Shown here in pieces: positions 49,072 to 57,651 of a DNA stretch of 64,000 nt; the first letter of the stretch is position 1, and every line of letters starts with the position of its first letter. This DNA is from CAYPGJ01 sp050174775. GTDB lineage: Bacteria > Planctomycetota > Phycisphaerae > Phycisphaerales > UBA1924. A program made the translations under genes and the position numbers. The notes beneath the pieces are model-generated. The model searched no databases. It was not told the origin of the DNA and worked only from the letters and a program-made list of their open reading frames with translations. The stretch is taken from assembly GCA_050174775.1 (NCBI GenBank), contig JBFXJP010000001.1:682001-746000 (forward strand), in the 5' to 3' direction.

Positions 49072-50433
49072 GTGACGGACCCTGCGGGGTTGATCCGGGA
49101 GGTCCGCATCGAGCCCGGCGCCGAGTCGTGGAGAGAGCACGCGACACGATCGTGGGAACGGGCGAGGCGCGATGAGCATTGCTTGGCGTTGCGCTCGGGG
49201 CTCGGCTTACCGATCGATCGACCCGTGATCATGACCGGGCATCAGCCGGGGTTCTGGCACCTGGGTGTCCTCAGCAAGTTCTTCGCCGCGGAAGCCGCAA
49301 GCAACGCAATCGGAGGTTCTGCAGCGTGGATCGTGCCCGATCAGGACGATGCCGACCCCGGGGCGCTGATGATCCCGACGGAGAACGAGCACGGCCGGCT
49401 GATGCGCCGGACGGTGCGCATTCTTCCCGAACCGCCAGCGGGTGTCGCCGTCGGATGTGTGCCGCGCGCGTCATCGGTTGTGCCAGACATTCCGCCCGAT
49501 CACGGGGCGATCAGGGACGGCATCTTGAAGGCGGCGCGCCTCTGCGACATGCACGTGAGCGCATCGTCGCTTGCAGAGCAGACTGCGCTCGCGGTTCGGG
49601 ATGCGCTCGTAGACGATCTTGCGCCCGCGCCGATGGTCTTTGCGAGTCGCCTGTTCGAGGAGGATGGCGCGTGGGCGTTCGCGCGTGCCGTCGTTGATGA
49701 CGCGGACAGCGCCGTGGACGCGTACAACCGTGCGGTGGCCGCACATCCAGGCGCTGGGGTGTCGCCGCTCGCGCGGCAGGGGGAGCGTGTCGAGCTGCCG
49801 ATGTGGCGTTTGCGAAAGGGGCAGGCGCGCGAGCGGGTGTGGTCGGACACTGCGCCCGACACGCCTCGGGAAGAAATCGCCCCACGCGCCCTGCTTATGA
49901 CCGCGATCCTGCGTCGCTTTGTCTGTGATTTCTTTATCCACGGTCTCGGCGGGTGGGAGTACGACCGTGTCAGCGAAACCTGGATGCGCGAGTGGCGTGG
50001 TGAGACCGTCGCGCCGATGGGCTTGGTGACAGCCAGCGTGCGGCTCGATCTCGGTCGCGGCGAGCCGGTGAGCAGAGAGGATGCGGCCAAGGCGGTATGG
50101 AGAGCGCACCACGCTCGCCACGATCCGGAGATGCTCGGACGATCTGACCTGGCTAAGAAGAAGCGCGCACTTGTTGATGCCATCTCGCTGGAGCGTGAAC
50201 GGGGCGGGAACGCAGGCCCGAGGTATGCGGATCTTACGGGTCTGCTGCGTTCGTTCCGTGACGAGGCGCGGGATGGTCTCAAGACGCTTGAGCGGGACGC
50301 GGAAGACGCCCTGTCCCGAGTGGCGGAAGCGGACATCATCGCGGATCGAACATGGCCGTTCGTGCTCCATTCTCGAGCCACGGTTCTCGCGCTCCGGTCA
50401 CGAACCCGTCGCGAATTCGGAGGAGAGCTGTGA
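49072..50433 (+). CDS. BshC-like protein, function uncertain
   Basis: This is a 453-residue cytoplasmic protein starting at GTG with GGGAGG upstream. It recalls BshC, the bacillithiol synthase, in the phrase IMTGHQPGFWHLGVLSKFFA (BshC has TGQQ-G-GP...K) and in AWIVPDQDDAD (compare the ED-H-D motif), with a C-terminal coiled-coil (SLERERGGNAGPRYADLTGL). The match is weak and the key residues differ, so it may be a paralogue with another role, perhaps amino-thiol or cofactor ligation. It lies between the glycosyltransferase and btuF and overlaps btuF by GTGA, so it is part of the B12-controlled operon. Conservation of this neighbourhood would be informative. Confidence 0.7.
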   Translation: MTDPAGLIREVRIEPGAESWREHATRSWERARRDEHCLALRSGLGLPIDRPVIMTGHQPGFWHLGVLSKFFAAEAASNAIGGSAAWIVPDQDDADPGALMIPTENEHGRLMRRTVRILPEPPAGVAVGCVPRASSVVPDIPPDHGAIRDGILKAARLCDMHVSASSLAEQTALAVRDALVDDLAPAPMVFASRLFEEDGAWAFARAVVDDADSAVDAYNRAVAAHPGAGVSPLARQGERVELPMWRLRKGQARERVWSDTAPDTPREEIAPRALLMTAILRRFVCDFFIHGLGGWEYDRVSETWMREWRGETVAPMGLVTASVRLDLGRGEPVSREDAAKAVWRAHHARHDPEMLGRSDLAKKKRALVDAISLERERGGNAGPRYADLTGLLRSFRDEARDGLKTLERDAEDALSRVAEADIIADRTWPFVLHSRATVLALRSRTRREFGGEL

Positions 50434-51314
50434 CGCGGCGCTTGTCCTGGCTCCTGGTGATCGGAGCACTGATCGTCCTCCTCGGCTCGTGCGAGCGGGC
50501 GTCGTCCGACGCGGAGCCGCCCGCGCCAGCACATCAGGCGCGGATCGCAGCGCTCAGCCCGGCGCTCGCCATCATCCTGCGCGATCTCGGCGCCTCGGAT
50601 CACGTCGTTGCACGCCACGCATTCGATATGGCGCTCGAAGATTCGCTGCCTGTAGCGGGCGACCAGACCGGCATCGACTACGAGACGCTGCTCCGCGTGC
50701 GTCCCACACACATCGCGCTTGAGTGGGGCTCCCGTGAGCTCCCGCCCAGATTGCTCACGCTCGCGAAAGATCGGGGATGGACGGTGCGGTCATTCCCCAT
50801 GCTGACGCTCGAGGAGATCCGCCGCGCCACACGGGAACTCGGAGCCATCGCCGACGCAAGCGCTCAGGCGGAAGTGATGGTCCGGCGGATGGATGCGGCC
50901 TGGACCGCATCCGGAGATCTTGGAACGCGCGCGGGGCGGACGCTCACGCTGTACTCCGTTCGGCCCGCAGGCGCCGCAGGGCCGGGGTCCTTCCACGTGC
51001 AGCTGCTCCAGTCACTCGGCGTGCTGAGCGTTCCGGAAGCCGGAAATCCGTTCATTTCGCTCGATGGCGAGGATCTCCGTCGCCTCGACCCGGACACGAT
51101 CATCGTGCTCGCTCCCGGCGCCGAGGAATCGCGACTCGCCGAATTCACGGATCCGCTGCGCACACTCGGGCTGCGCGCAGCTCTGAGCGATCGCGTGATT
51201 ATCGATACGAATCCTGAGAACCAGACCCCGAGCACCGCCATGGTCGGGCTAGCTGAGCGGCTGCGCGAGGGATTGGCGCGTCTCGAATTGAAGAACGTGG
51301 AGCGGACTCCGTGA
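50430..51314 (+). CDS. btuF: Vitamin B12 ABC importer substrate-binding lipoprotein (BtuF-like)
   Basis: This is a 294-residue exported lipoprotein (lipobox LLGSCERA, Cys at about 21). The periplasmic-binding (TroA/BtuF) fold has RIAALSPALAIILRDLG, VAGDQTGIDYETLLRVRPTH, a LGLR... strand-helix pattern and the C-terminal LDGEDLRRLDPDTIIVLAPG. BtuF captures cobalamin in the periplasm and delivers it to BtuCD. Assignment to cobalamin rather than siderophore rests on the riboswitch and the following genes. GTG start (GTGA) with AGGAG upstream. It overlaps btuC as GTGA. Confidence 0.88.
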   Translation: MTRRLSWLLVIGALIVLLGSCERASSDAEPPAPAHQARIAALSPALAIILRDLGASDHVVARHAFDMALEDSLPVAGDQTGIDYETLLRVRPTHIALEWGSRELPPRLLTLAKDRGWTVRSFPMLTLEEIRRATRELGAIADASAQAEVMVRRMDAAWTASGDLGTRAGRTLTLYSVRPAGAAGPGSFHVQLLQSLGVLSVPEAGNPFISLDGEDLRRLDPDTIIVLAPGAEESRLAEFTDPLRTLGLRAALSDRVIIDTNPENQTPSTAMVGLAERLREGLARLELKNVERTP

Positions 51315-52285
51315 GACTCCGCCCAGGCGCATTGCTCATCGGCCTCGCCATCGGCGCACTCGGATCCGTTGCATTGCGGCTCGGCGTTGGCCCAGATGGG
51401 CTCGAATGGCCGCGCGACGCGACGGAGTGGTCGCTACGCGGCGCACGCGCTGCATCAGGCGCTGCGGTCGGTGGTTCGCTCGCGATCGCAGGGGTCTTTC
51501 TCCAAGCGTTGTTGCGCAATCCGCTCGCGGAACCCGCGGTGCTCGGACTGACGAGCGGCGCAGGGCTCGGGGTGGTTGTTTCGCTGTACCTCTCCTACCT
51601 CACGACCGGCGCCATGCTGCTGTACCGCCCGCCCGCCGAGGCGGCGCTGCTCGGCGCACTCGCCGTCCTCGCGCTCGTCGGCGTCCTCGGGCAGCGTCGA
51701 GGCGTGCTGGAGCCGTTCTCCCTCGTGCTGACCGGCGTCGTCGTGAGCCTGATCTGCGGCGCCGGGATCGTCTTCGTTCAACATCTCCTTCCCGATCAAG
51801 GCATGGCGATGGCGTCGCGTTGGACCTTCGGCGCCATCTCCGACGATGTGCCGACATGGTGGATCGTCGGCGTCGGCGCGCTCGCGATGCTCTCCTCGTT
51901 CGCAGGAATTCGGTGGGGGCCCGCGATGGATGCGGCCACACTGAGTGATGATGAGGCGCGGTCACTGGGTGTCCGGTTGGGGGTTCTCCGCGCCGGGTTG
52001 TTCATCGCTTCCGGCGCGCTCTCGGCCGGAGCGGTGCTGCTGGCCGGACCGATCGGCTTCGTGGGGCTCGTCTGCCCGCACGCGGTTCGCCTCCTCTGCG
52101 GTGCACGCCACCGCGTAGTGGTTCCGACCGCGGGCTTGATGGGCTGGATGCTGATCGTGCTCGCTGATGCCGGTGTGCGCGTGTTCGACGTCGGTTCGGG
52201 ACGAATGCCGATCGGCGTGCTGACCGCGCTGCTCGGCGGGCCTGTCTTTCTGTGGTTGCTGCGGCGCGAGAGGACTTGGCTGTGA
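51311..52285 (+). CDS. btuC: Vitamin B12 ABC importer permease (BtuC, FecCD family)
   Basis: This is a 324-residue permease with about ten hydrophobic helices. The family motif GVFLQALLRNPLAEPAVLGL followed by SGAGLG is intact, as is the C-terminal GPIGFVGLVCPHAVRLLCG, the coupling helix that contacts BtuD. FecCD permeases serve cobalamin or siderophores; the riboswitch points to cobalamin. GTG start overlapping btuF, and stop overlapping btuD (GTGA at both ends), so the three subunits are made in step. Confidence 0.92.
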   Translation: MRLRPGALLIGLAIGALGSVALRLGVGPDGLEWPRDATEWSLRGARAASGAAVGGSLAIAGVFLQALLRNPLAEPAVLGLTSGAGLGVVVSLYLSYLTTGAMLLYRPPAEAALLGALAVLALVGVLGQRRGVLEPFSLVLTGVVVSLICGAGIVFVQHLLPDQGMAMASRWTFGAISDDVPTWWIVGVGALAMLSSFAGIRWGPAMDAATLSDDEARSLGVRLGVLRAGLFIASGALSAGAVLLAGPIGFVGLVCPHAVRLLCGARHRVVVPTAGLMGWMLIVLADAGVRVFDVGSGRMPIGVLTALLGGPVFLWLLRRERTWL

Positions 52286-53097
52286 CGCTGCGCGTGGAAG
52301 AATGTTGGGCGGGGTATCAGTCACACGAGCCGGTGATCCGCGGACTCACAGGATCATTTGAGTCCGGCTCCCTGTGCGCGGTCGTAGGGCCGAACGGGTG
52401 CGGTAAAACGACACTTCTTCGTGTGCTTGCCGGTCTGCTTCCGCCGACGAAGGGCGTGGTCACGCTGCAGGACAGGTCGGTGGACACGTGGAACCGCCAA
52501 GACCGCGCGAAGAGCCTCGCGTTCGTGCCCCAACGGTCCGGCGCACCGCTCGGATACACCGCGAGCGAGATGGTGGAGATGGGTGCTCGCGCTGCCGCAC
52601 CAGGCATGTCAGACACGTTTCGTCGGGCGTGCGTTCGTGACGCGCTGTCCCAGACAGACGCGCTTGCGACGGCGGACAAGCCCTTCGCGGCGCTCAGCGC
52701 GGGGCAACAGCAGCGCGTGACGATCGCACGCGCATTGGCGCAGCTCGGCGACGTCGTCGAAGGTCGGACGCTGCTCGCCGATGAGCCGACGGCGTGGCTC
52801 GATCCGCCGCAAGCCGTGCGCACCCTGGAGATGCTCCGGGAACTTGCACGGCGTGGCGCGTGCGTGGTGTGTGTGTTGCATGATCTGGCTCTTGCGCGCC
52901 GATACGCAGATGCGGCCCTGCTTTTGGGGCCGGGCGGTGAAGCCATCGCCTGGGATGTAGCAGACGTTGCGCTCCGGTCAGACCGGTTGGAGTCGGCGTT
53001 CTCGGCTCGGTTTGTCGACGCTGCAACACCTGTGGGTTCCGTTCCCATCGCGCTCGCCAATACAGCGCCCAAGGACGAGCCCACGATCAAGGGGTAG
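52282..53097 (+). CDS. btuD: Vitamin B12 ABC importer ATPase (BtuD-like)
   Basis: This is a 271-residue nucleotide-binding subunit. Walker A GPNGCGKTTLLRVLAGLLPP, Q-loop LAFVPQRSG, signature LSAGQQQRVTIARAL, Walker B TLLADEPTAWLD, H-loop VCVLHDLALARRYAD. The organisation matches FecE/BtuD proteins. GTG start overlapping btuC by 4 bp. It is the last clearly B12-related gene of the operon. Confidence 0.92.
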   Translation: MTLRVEECWAGYQSHEPVIRGLTGSFESGSLCAVVGPNGCGKTTLLRVLAGLLPPTKGVVTLQDRSVDTWNRQDRAKSLAFVPQRSGAPLGYTASEMVEMGARAAAPGMSDTFRRACVRDALSQTDALATADKPFAALSAGQQQRVTIARALAQLGDVVEGRTLLADEPTAWLDPPQAVRTLEMLRELARRGACVVCVLHDLALARRYADAALLLGPGGEAIAWDVADVALRSDRLESAFSARFVDAATPVGSVPIALANTAPKDEPTIKG

Positions 53098-53109
53098 GAT
53101 GTACTCCAC

Positions 53110-53832
53110 GTGAACAATCTCCATCCCAACCTGTGGATCATCCTGATCGTCGCGGGGCTCTCATTCCTTCAGTGGGCAGCTCGCAAGGCCAAGGAGCAGC
53201 AGGTCCGCAACGAGCGCAAGCGGGCCCAGCAGCGCGCGTACGAAGAGTCACTCCGGACCGGCCGGTCGCATCAGGAAGAGCGTGCGGCGCCGAAGCCGTC
53301 CCAGCACGACGTGCAGCAAGCGCGCCTGCGTGAACTGGCCGAGATGCGCCGTCGGCAACTCGAGGAGTTGCGTCGTCAGCAGCGTGAGGCGGCGGTCAAA
53401 AAGCGGTCCCCGAGCGTGCGTATGCCGAGCACGCCCGGTGGGACAACGTCACCGTCACGTCTCCCGACGGCGGGTCCGGTCTCGTCCGGGACGATCGTGC
53501 AGCCGGGCTCACGCAGAGCGGGGCAAGGTGGCGGCGCCCCAGCCCGTCCGACAGCCCCTTCGAAGCGGAGTTCGGACCGTACTCCACCGGCCCGTGCCCC
53601 TCGACCACGTGCCACAACCGCGACGGTCACGACACCAGGCGGGAAGCCGGAGCCGGCAGGGATGAGTCGGCTCGCGTCGGTGAAGGGGTCGGAGATCGGG
53701 GCCGAACCGGTGGCAATGGCCAAACCGCAGGCGCCGCCTGTGGACTGGCGGAGAGCGATCATCCTTTCTGAGGTGCTCGGTTCCCCATTGGCCCTTCGGA
53801 ACCCCGGTGAGGACACGGACCGGGCTTGGTGA
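53110..53832 (+). CDS. Membrane-anchored coiled-coil protein of unknown function
   Basis: This is a 240-residue protein. An N-terminal membrane helix (NLWIILIVAGLSFLQWA, about 7-23) leads to a highly charged coiled coil (QQVRNERKRAQQRAYEES and LRELAEMRRRQLEELRRQQ, about 30-95), then a long Pro/Ser/Thr/Arg-rich disordered region and a short conserved-looking C-terminus (VDWRRAIILSEVLGSPLAL). The last segment resembles the end of other planctomycete proteins of this layout. It starts at GTG, 12 bp after btuD, so it may be the operon's last gene or the first of the accB-accC group. Function is unknown. Confidence 0.78.
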   Translation: MNNLHPNLWIILIVAGLSFLQWAARKAKEQQVRNERKRAQQRAYEESLRTGRSHQEERAAPKPSQHDVQQARLRELAEMRRRQLEELRRQQREAAVKKRSPSVRMPSTPGGTTSPSRLPTAGPVSSGTIVQPGSRRAGQGGGAPARPTAPSKRSSDRTPPARAPRPRATTATVTTPGGKPEPAGMSRLASVKGSEIGAEPVAMAKPQAPPVDWRRAIILSEVLGSPLALRNPGEDTDRAW

Positions 53833-53911
53833 GCCCTCCACGGCCTTTTTTTCCGCCGCCCTGTATACTCGCGGTTTCGTTGCCACGCCATGCACGCGTG
53901 CGGGAGTCTGC

Positions 53912-54379
53912 ATGAAGGACATCAAATCACTCAAAGAACTCGTCCGCCTGATGGTCGAGAACGACCTGACGGAGATCGACCTCAAGGAGGGCGAAGAGAC
54001 GATCACCATCAAGCGGGGATTGGCCGGGCATGTGGTGGCCCACGCGCCAGCGCCGGTCATGCATCATGCCGCGCCGACAGCTTCCCCGGCGTCATCGCCC
54101 GCGGCAGCAGCCCCCGTCTCCTCGCAGGTCGAGGACAAGCACGCCGCGATCGAGTCGCCGATGGTGGGCACGTTCTATTCATCCCCCGACCCCGAGTCCC
54201 CGCCGTACGTGGCGGTGGGCAAGACGGTCAAGGCGGACGACGTGGTGTGCATCATCGAGGCCATGAAGGTCTTTAATGAAATCAAGGCGGAGCGAGCCGG
54301 GGTGGTGGAGAAGGTCCTCGTGCAGAACGGCCAGCCCGTGGAGTTCGGGCAGAAGCTGTTCCTGATCCGCCCGGCCTGA
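53912..54379 (+). CDS. accB: Biotin carboxyl carrier protein of acetyl-CoA carboxylase
   Basis: This is a 155-residue carrier. The N-terminal LKELVRLMVENDLTEIDLKE is typical of AccB, followed by a Pro/Ala linker (62-85), and the biotinyl domain with AIESPMVGTFYSSPDPESPP and the biotinylation site EAMKVFNEI. The ATG at 53,912 follows GGGAG. It starts 79 bp after the coiled-coil gene, within which a promoter may lie. accC follows by 34 bp, forming the usual accBC pair for fatty acid synthesis. Confidence 0.96.
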   Translation: MKDIKSLKELVRLMVENDLTEIDLKEGEETITIKRGLAGHVVAHAPAPVMHHAAPTASPASSPAAAAPVSSQVEDKHAAIESPMVGTFYSSPDPESPPYVAVGKTVKADDVVCIIEAMKVFNEIKAERAGVVEKVLVQNGQPVEFGQKLFLIRPA

Positions 54380-54413
54380 TCCTCTCCCGCCCACCCTCCG
54401 CACGCGAGCCCAT

Positions 54414-55757
54414 ATGTTCTCACGCATTCTCATCGCAAACCGAGGCGAGATCGCGTTGCGCGTCATCCGCGCGTGCCGCGAGCTCGGCATCGAGACCGTC
54501 GCCGTCTATTCCAAAGCCGACGCCACGGGCCCGTGGCTCCGCCATGCGGACCAGACCGTCTGCATCGGCGAGGGCAAGGCCGCGGACTCATACCTGAACA
54601 TCCCGCGGATCATCGCGGCGGCCGAGGTCTACAACGTCGACGCGATCCACCCGGGCTACGGATTCCTCTCAGAGAACGCCCACTTCGCCGAGGTCTGCCG
54701 CGAGTGCAAGATCGAGTTCATCGGGCCTTCCCCGGAGGCGATGAGCCGGCTGGGCGACAAGGTCTCATGCAAGCAGGTCGCGCGTGCGAGCAAGGTTCCT
54801 GTGTTCCCTGGCTCCGACGGAGCTGTGGACAATGAGCCAGAGGCCGTCAAGGTCGCGGCGAAGATCGGTTATCCGGTGATTATCAAGGCGGCGGCCGGCG
54901 GCGGGGGACGCGGGATGCGCATCGTCCACAACGAGGCAAATCTGCGCACGGCCATCAAGCAGGCCTCCCAGGAGGCCCAGGCCGCGTTCGGCAACGGGTC
55001 CGTCTACATCGAGAAGTTCCTGGAGTCCGCGCGTCACATCGAGATCCAAGTCGTCGGCGACAAGCACGGCAATGCGATCCACCTCTACGAGCGCGACTGC
55101 TCGACCCAGCGGCGCCACCAGAAGATCATCGAGGAAGGCCCGGCCCCGCACGTGGACCCGCGGAAGCGAGATGAGGTGGCCAAGGCCGCGGCGCGCCTGC
55201 TCAAGGAGGCGAAGTACGCCGGTGCGGCGACGGTCGAGTTTCTCATGGACGAGAAACAGAATTTCTACATGCTCGAGTGCAACACGCGCCTCCAGGTGGA
55301 GCACCCGGTGACGGAGATGATCACGGGGGTCGACCTCGTGAAGCTCCAGATCCGCATCGCGTCCGGTGAGGAGATCCCGTTCAAGCAGCGGGACGTCAAG
55401 GTCCGAGGGCATGCGATGGAGTGCCGCATCAACGCGGAGGACCCCGAACGCAACTTCGCGCCGTGCCCGGGGCCGATCGACCGGTTCGTGCCCGCTGGCG
55501 GGCCCGGTGTGCGGATGGACACGCACGTCGAAGCCGGGTACCGCGTGCCCCCGAACTACGATTCGATGATCGGCAAGCTCATCGTGCACGCGGACACTCG
55601 CGACGAGTGCATCAAACGGATGGAGCGGGCTCTCTCCGAGATGGTCGTCGAGCCCATCAAAACGACGATCCCGCTCCAGCGACACCTGATGCGCAACAGC
55701 GCCTTCCAGCGCGGCGGCATGGACATCCACTTCCTCGAGCGCTTGCTCAAGAACTGA
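54414..55757 (+). CDS. accC: Biotin carboxylase subunit of acetyl-CoA carboxylase
   Basis: This is a 447-residue ATP-grasp enzyme that carboxylates the biotin on AccB. It begins FSRILIANRGEIALRVIRAC; the ATP-grasp glycine loop is KAAAGGGGRGMRIV, followed by ERDCSTQRRHQKIIEE, EFLMDEKQNFYMLECNTRLQ and VEHPVTEMITGVDLV, and the C-terminal domain with GHAMECRINAEDP. The length is standard. It follows accB by 34 bp. Its last 11 bp overlap the convergent YkgJ-type gene. Confidence 0.97.
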   Translation: MFSRILIANRGEIALRVIRACRELGIETVAVYSKADATGPWLRHADQTVCIGEGKAADSYLNIPRIIAAAEVYNVDAIHPGYGFLSENAHFAEVCRECKIEFIGPSPEAMSRLGDKVSCKQVARASKVPVFPGSDGAVDNEPEAVKVAAKIGYPVIIKAAAGGGGRGMRIVHNEANLRTAIKQASQEAQAAFGNGSVYIEKFLESARHIEIQVVGDKHGNAIHLYERDCSTQRRHQKIIEEGPAPHVDPRKRDEVAKAAARLLKEAKYAGAATVEFLMDEKQNFYMLECNTRLQVEHPVTEMITGVDLVKLQIRIASGEEIPFKQRDVKVRGHAMECRINAEDPERNFAPCPGPIDRFVPAGGPGVRMDTHVEAGYRVPPNYDSMIGKLIVHADTRDECIKRMERALSEMVVEPIKTTIPLQRHLMRNSAFQRGGMDIHFLERLLKN

Positions 55758-56247
55758 CGCCGGCGTCAAGCATCTCCGCGAGCATCGCCCGCCACTCGCC
55801 ATAGCGGTAAGGGATAGCGTGCGCGTCGTGCAGCGCTTTGACACGCGCCAACGCGTCCTCGCAGAGATCGTGCTGCCACTGCTGTGCGGTGCGATCGCAG
55901 AAGTACACGCGGCAGCCCAACGGCCGGTGCGCGTGGGCTCCGCAGAGATGGCCGACCTGGAACGGGCAGCCCCCGCGCGAGAGTGCGTCATCAAGAGAGG
56001 CGCGCGTGAGCGCCACCCCCCCACCGCCCGGAGCTTGCGCAAGGCCGAGCACCGTCAGCGCCACCTCGACACCGGTGACATACAGCCGATGACCGGTCCT
56101 CTCGAAGTTGCAGCATCTCCCGGATGTCCAGCACGCCGGTCCGCGCGAGTCGATCTCACGCTGCACATCGGCATACACATCCGCCATCTCACCTGTGATC
56201 TCCGGATCACGAGCCGCTCGCATCCATTCCCGGGCCTCGTCCGTCAC
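55747..56247 (-). CDS. YkgJ-type cysteine-cluster protein
   Basis: This is a 166-residue protein of the YkgJ/UPF0153 family of putative metal-chelating proteins. The cysteines are in ACWTSGRCCNFERTGH and SRGGCPFQVGHLCGAHAHRP, then LGCRVYFCD. The GTG start lies 3 bp after the stop of a second family member, so the two are a tandem pair. Proteins of this family are proposed to bind iron or zinc; no partner is known. The stop lies inside the convergent accC end. Confidence 0.88.
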   Translation of the reverse strand: MTDEAREWMRAARDPEITGEMADVYADVQREIDSRGPACWTSGRCCNFERTGHRLYVTGVEVALTVLGLAQAPGGGGVALTRASLDDALSRGGCPFQVGHLCGAHAHRPLGCRVYFCDRTAQQWQHDLCEDALARVKALHDAHAIPYRYGEWRAMLAEMLDAGVSS

Positions 56248-56250
56248 GCG

Positions 56251-56721
56251 TCAGCCCCTCCCCGCGCGGGACGCGTGCGGCTCCGCCTGCACTTGTGCAT
56301 CCCTGCTGATCCGAATTTCCTCGATCGGGACGATCCGCCCGCGCCCAACGCCTTCACAGTGCTTGCCCAGTCGTTCCCACGCGCGTCGGTCGCGCAGATG
56401 CTCAGGCCACCACGGGAACGTGCGGCACTGCGTCGGGCGAGCTTCATACAGCGAGCACACCGCCTTGCCCGGCATCGTCAACCGGTCCAGGAACACGCAA
56501 TCCTTGCCGTGGGGCGTGTCGATCTCGTTCAACGAACGTCCCAGCGAGTTGGTGTGGGTGTACTTGGTGTGGAAGGCGTCGACGGTCATGCCCAATCGAC
56601 GCGCGATGGCTTGAGACTCTTCCTCCGAAACGAGGACGTAGCCCTCTCCGCCGGTGCAGCAGGCGCCGCAGAGCGTGCACTCAAATCGCAAACCCTCATG
56701 ATACCACTCCTCGCGCGCCAT
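56251..56721 (-). CDS. YkgJ-type cysteine-cluster protein, second copy
   Basis: This is a 156-residue paralogue of the previous gene with a fuller set of cysteines: FECTLCGACCTGGEGYVLV, KDCVFLDRLTMPGKAVCSLY, ARPTQCRTFPWWP and KHCEGVGRGR. This order (CxxCgxCC ... C ... C ... C) is the canonical YkgJ pattern; it lacks a signal peptide, so it is cytoplasmic. The ATG at 56,721 is chosen since the frame upstream runs into the divergent lpxI gene. It diverges from lpxI over 45 bp. The binding of Fe or Zn is a family proposal, not seen here. Confidence 0.9.
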   Translation of the reverse strand: MAREEWYHEGLRFECTLCGACCTGGEGYVLVSEEESQAIARRLGMTVDAFHTKYTHTNSLGRSLNEIDTPHGKDCVFLDRLTMPGKAVCSLYEARPTQCRTFPWWPEHLRDRRAWERLGKHCEGVGRGRIVPIEEIRISRDAQVQAEPHASRAGRG

Positions 56722-56766
56722 CGACGCCACTGTAGGACGAACCCGCGCAGTCCGTAGAATCCGCTC

Positions 56767-57651
56767 GTGCCGCCTCCTGCCACCCCATCCCTGACGCCTG
56801 GTCAGACGCTCGGGCTCATCGCCGGCCAAGGCCGCCTCCCCTTCATGGTGGTCCAGGGCGCCCGCGCCGCCGGGCTCCGCATCGCCGCCATCGGAATCTC
56901 GGGCCACTGCGATCCCTCACTTCGCGAGCTGTGCGATGAGTACCGGGAGGTGGCAGTCCTGCGGCTCGGCGGTTGGTCGAAGAAGCTGCGACAGATGGGC
57001 GCTTCGTGCGCGGTCATGGTCGGTCGTGTCGAGAAGTCCAGTCGCGTCCATGATCCGCTCCGGCTCTTCCGCGAGGCGCCCGATCTCACCACCGCCCTGG
57101 TCTGGTACCGTCGTCTCCGTCACGACCGGCGTTCTCCCGCGATCCTCAAGGCCGTGGCCGACACCCTCGCCGAAGGCGGAGTCCCCCTCATCGATTCGAC
57201 GTCCTACATCACGGATCACCTTGCCACGCCCGGCGTGATGACTCGTCGCGCCCCCACGCGCGACGAACTCGCCGACATTCGCTTCGGCTGGCCGCTCCTG
57301 CGGCAGACCCTCGCGCTCCACATCGGCCAAGCCATCGCGGTCAAGGAGCGCGACGTGCTCGCCGTCGAAGCCATCGAGGGAACCGACCGCATGATCGAGC
57401 GTGTGGCGCCGCTCTGTCCACGAGGCGGCTGGACGCTCCTCAAGGGCGCCCACCCCGATCACGACCGCCGCGCGGATGTCCCCACGATCGGCGAACCCAC
57501 GATCCGGCGTCTCGCACAAGCCGGCGCGCGCTGTGCGGCTCTCGGCGCCCGTGACGTCATCCTCATCGACAAACCCAAGACCCTCGCGCTCGCCGACGAA
57601 CTGGGCGTCGCCCTCGTCGGCGTCCCCACGGAAGGGCCGGATGGGCTCTGA
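56767..57651 (+). CDS. lpxI: UDP-2,3-diacylglucosamine pyrophosphatase LpxI
   Basis: This is a 294-residue enzyme of lipid A synthesis that splits UDP-2,3-diacylglucosamine to lipid X and UMP, replacing LpxH in many bacteria. The family phrases are LGLIAGQGRLPFMVVQGARA, LGGWSKKLRQMGASCAVMVG, RLRHDRRSPAILKAVAD, then IGQAIAVKERDVLAVEAIEG and ILIDKPKTLALAD. The length is typical (about 280-290). It starts at GTG. Its presence indicates an LPS-containing outer membrane. The following methyltransferase gene overlaps its end by 11 bp. Confidence 0.94.
   Translation: MPPPATPSLTPGQTLGLIAGQGRLPFMVVQGARAAGLRIAAIGISGHCDPSLRELCDEYREVAVLRLGGWSKKLRQMGASCAVMVGRVEKSSRVHDPLRLFREAPDLTTALVWYRRLRHDRRSPAILKAVADTLAEGGVPLIDSTSYITDHLATPGVMTRRAPTRDELADIRFGWPLLRQTLALHIGQAIAVKERDVLAVEAIEGTDRMIERVAPLCPRGGWTLLKGAHPDHDRRADVPTIGEPTIRRLAQAGARCAALGARDVILIDKPKTLALADELGVALVGVPTEGPDGL

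Noticed and set aside
44417..53097. TonB-dependent BtuB receptor in the cobalamin operon
   Set aside because: None of the products has a plug or barrel pattern or TonB box; the reading frames here are all accounted for.
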